Positions 14,030 to 15,433 of a stretch of 15,433 nucleotides of DNA are shown piece by piece. A program made the position numbers and the translations under genes. Below the pieces are notes generated by a model. That model did no database searches. It was not told the DNA's origin and saw only the letters and a program-made list of their open reading frames with translations. Location of the stretch: NCBI GenBank assembly GCA_036003885.1, contig DASYSA010000606.1, positions 1 to 15,433 on the forward strand. Direction: 5' to 3'. Origin of the DNA: DASYSA01 sp036003885 (GTDB lineage Bacteria > Acidobacteriota > Blastocatellia > UBA7656). Within the stretch, counting starts at the first letter, position 1; each line of letters opens with the position of its first letter.

Positions 14030-15433
14030 ATGAAAGAGAAGCTGTCCGTTACGCTCGTTGAGTTACCCTCTACCGTCGATGGAACCCTCAATGGAAAACT
14101 GGCCAAGGATATTTATTCGCTGCTTTCTTATCCAGCCAGGGGGGTGCCGCTGCTGCTCGCAATAATGAAACAGGCCGGATTCGTCGACACCGTGGCCATC
14201 AACCCTCAATACAACACTAACAGTCCGGGCCATCTCGACGCCGCCGACTGGAAGAGGCTACTCTCATCGGACGTTGTGGGAGTATCGGCCATCACTCGCA
14301 CCGCGCCGCAGTCGTTCGAGCTCGCGCGCAAGATCAAAGAAGCGAACCCAGGAATCAAGGTCGTCCTTGGAGGGCCGCATCCGACTGCGTTGCCGCGCGA
14401 GTCGCTCCAGTTCTCCGACGTCGTGGTTATGCATGAAGGCGATTACACCTTTCCCGAAGTTGTCCGGAGATTGGCCGACAACTTTGAGGAGCCGGACTTC
14501 GACGGCGTGCTCGGCATTGCCTACAAGACCAAAGACGGCGAGGTCAGGATCAATCCCGAACGTCCGTTCCTGACGTCGGAGCAGTTGTCTGCCCTGCCCT
14601 TTCCTGAATACACCGCCAACGAGATCAAGTACATCACTCACAACGTCGTTAACACCTCGCGAGGTTGTCCGTTTGAGTGCGAGTATTGCTCGGTGATCGA
14701 CAACTTCGGCAGGCAGTTCCGATTCATAGACGACGATGCGGCGATAGCGTTGATCAAGTACACAATCGGCGTCAAACGACGGCCCATCTTTTTCGGTGAC
14801 GATATCTTCAACGCCAATCGAGGCCGGGTAAAGCGGATTCTGTCGCGCATACTCAGCGAAGGCGTCAAGATGCCTTACTGGTTTGCGCAGTGCCGCGTCG
14901 AGTCGGCGAGCGATCCCGAGATGCTGCGACTCATGGCGCGGGCAGGTTGCTGCTATGTCTTCATCGGGCTCGAGTCGATCAACGACGAGACATTGAAGCT
15001 CTATCACAAGCACGCTACTCTCGAGAAAAACCGCATAGCCATCGAAGAGTTTCAAAAGGCAGGTATTCGAGTGCACGGCATGTTCGTCCTTGGGTCGGAT
15101 GCAGACACGCCGGAGACTATCTCTGACACATTCAAGTTCGCCAAGAAGATGAATCTGGACTCCGCGCAGTTCTTCGCGCTCACAGCGGTGCCGGGTCCCC
15201 CGATGACAACGCGCTACGAAACCGAAGGGAAGATCATCGCCTGGGGCCAGTGGCATCTATTCGACGCGCAGCATGCGGTGGTCCGGCCCAGCAAGATGAC
15301 CCCTTACGAATTGCAGATGGGTACGAATAAAGCTTCGCTCGACTTCTATTCCTATCGCGAAGCGCTGCGGCACCTGGTAACCGGCCGCGGGCTGTTCAAT
15401 TTCCTGCTGCGCATCAAGGGGCGGCAACTCGCC
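14030..15433 (+). CDS. B12-binding-type radical SAM protein (C-terminus beyond window)
   Basis: An open frame of 468 codons runs from ATG 14030 to the last base without a stop. GAAGGA lies six bases before the ATG. Residues about 30-170 form a Rossmann-like cobalamin-binding-type domain (GVSAITRTAPQSFELARKIK, VVLGGPHPTALP), without an obvious DxHxxG base-off histidine motif. Residues about 200-400 form the radical SAM core, with C213-x3-C217-x2-C220 in SRGCPFECEYCSV binding the 4Fe-4S cluster and GDDIF, FIGLES and FVLG strands after it. The C-terminal part contains the segment LFDAQHAVVRPSKMTP, as in BchE/HpnJ-like and methyltransferase-like members. It probably catalyses a radical methylation or rearrangement. 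The substrate is unknown and no downstream genes are visible. Confidence 0.9.
   Translation, partial: MKEKLSVTLVELPSTVDGTLNGKLAKDIYSLLSYPARGVPLLLAIMKQAGFVDTVAINPQYNTNSPGHLDAADWKRLLSSDVVGVSAITRTAPQSFELARKIKEANPGIKVVLGGPHPTALPRESLQFSDVVVMHEGDYTFPEVVRRLADNFEEPDFDGVLGIAYKTKDGEVRINPERPFLTSEQLSALPFPEYTANEIKYITHNVVNTSRGCPFECEYCSVIDNFGRQFRFIDDDAAIALIKYTIGVKRRPIFFGDDIFNANRGRVKRILSRILSEGVKMPYWFAQCRVESASDPEMLRLMARAGCCYVFIGLESINDETLKLYHKHATLEKNRIAIEEFQKAGIRVHGMFVLGSDADTPETISDTFKFAKKMNLDSAQFFALTAVPGPPMTTRYETEGKIIAWGQWHLFDAQHAVVRPSKMTPYELQMGTNKASLDFYSYREALRHLVTGRGLFNFLLRIKGRQLA

Noticed and set aside
14264..15256. A 330-codon open frame on the minus strand
   Set aside because: It lies wholly antisense to the radical SAM gene, whose plus-strand frame has clear catalytic motifs and a ribosome site. 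The antisense product has no recognisable domain.

Overview
The window reads as a moderately GC-rich chromosomal segment of a Gram-negative bacterium. I favour Acidobacteriota, possibly the Blastocatellia side. The reasons are an Oar-type TonB-dependent outer-membrane protein with an N-terminal carboxypeptidase-regulatory-like domain, a secreted protein of repeated IPT/TIG domains, an anti-sigma/TPR protein, a short family-A DNA polymerase and intergenic spaces full of small repeats. This placement is inference from gene style, not from a phylogenetic marker. A class-A RNase P RNA gene is present and could be used for placement.

Layout from left to right. 1-131 (-): start of endonuclease III, cut by the window edge. 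261-1562 (-): Xaa-Pro aminopeptidase (PepP type). 1670-3421 (+): short DNA polymerase I with 3'-5' exonuclease and polymerase domains but no 5' nuclease domain. 3467-4477 (-): membrane protein with a zinc-binding anti-sigma-like head, one TM helix and TPRs. 4711-4950 (-): tiny membrane protein with four cysteines. 4964-5674 (-): membrane-anchored TPR protein. 5798-6283 (-): rnpB. 6509-9175 (-): secreted beta-propeller plus five IPT/TIG domains. 9436-9816 (+): single-domain cupin. 10104-13322 (-): Oar-like outer-membrane protein. 14030 to the right edge (+): B12-binding-type radical SAM protein, open at the window end. The longest stretch without a gene is 13323-14029.

The genes look mostly like housekeeping (base-excision repair, peptide turnover, DNA synthesis, tRNA maturation) mixed with envelope and secreted proteins. 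I see no defence island, prophage, IS element, CRISPR array or biosynthetic cluster. Only 4711-4950 and 4964-5674 look clearly co-transcribed (13-nt gap).

The most unusual signal lies outside the genes. Four intergenic spaces between 132 and 6512 hold arrays of a 7-nt unit of the form NNNTTKC (GTTKCTC, GAATTKC, GAATTTC and GCGTTTC versions). Three of the arrays are arranged as long inverted repeats, and several touch stop or start codons directly. A fifth space holds a perfect 26-bp inverted repeat of another family. The right half of the window (9176 onward) lacks these arrays.
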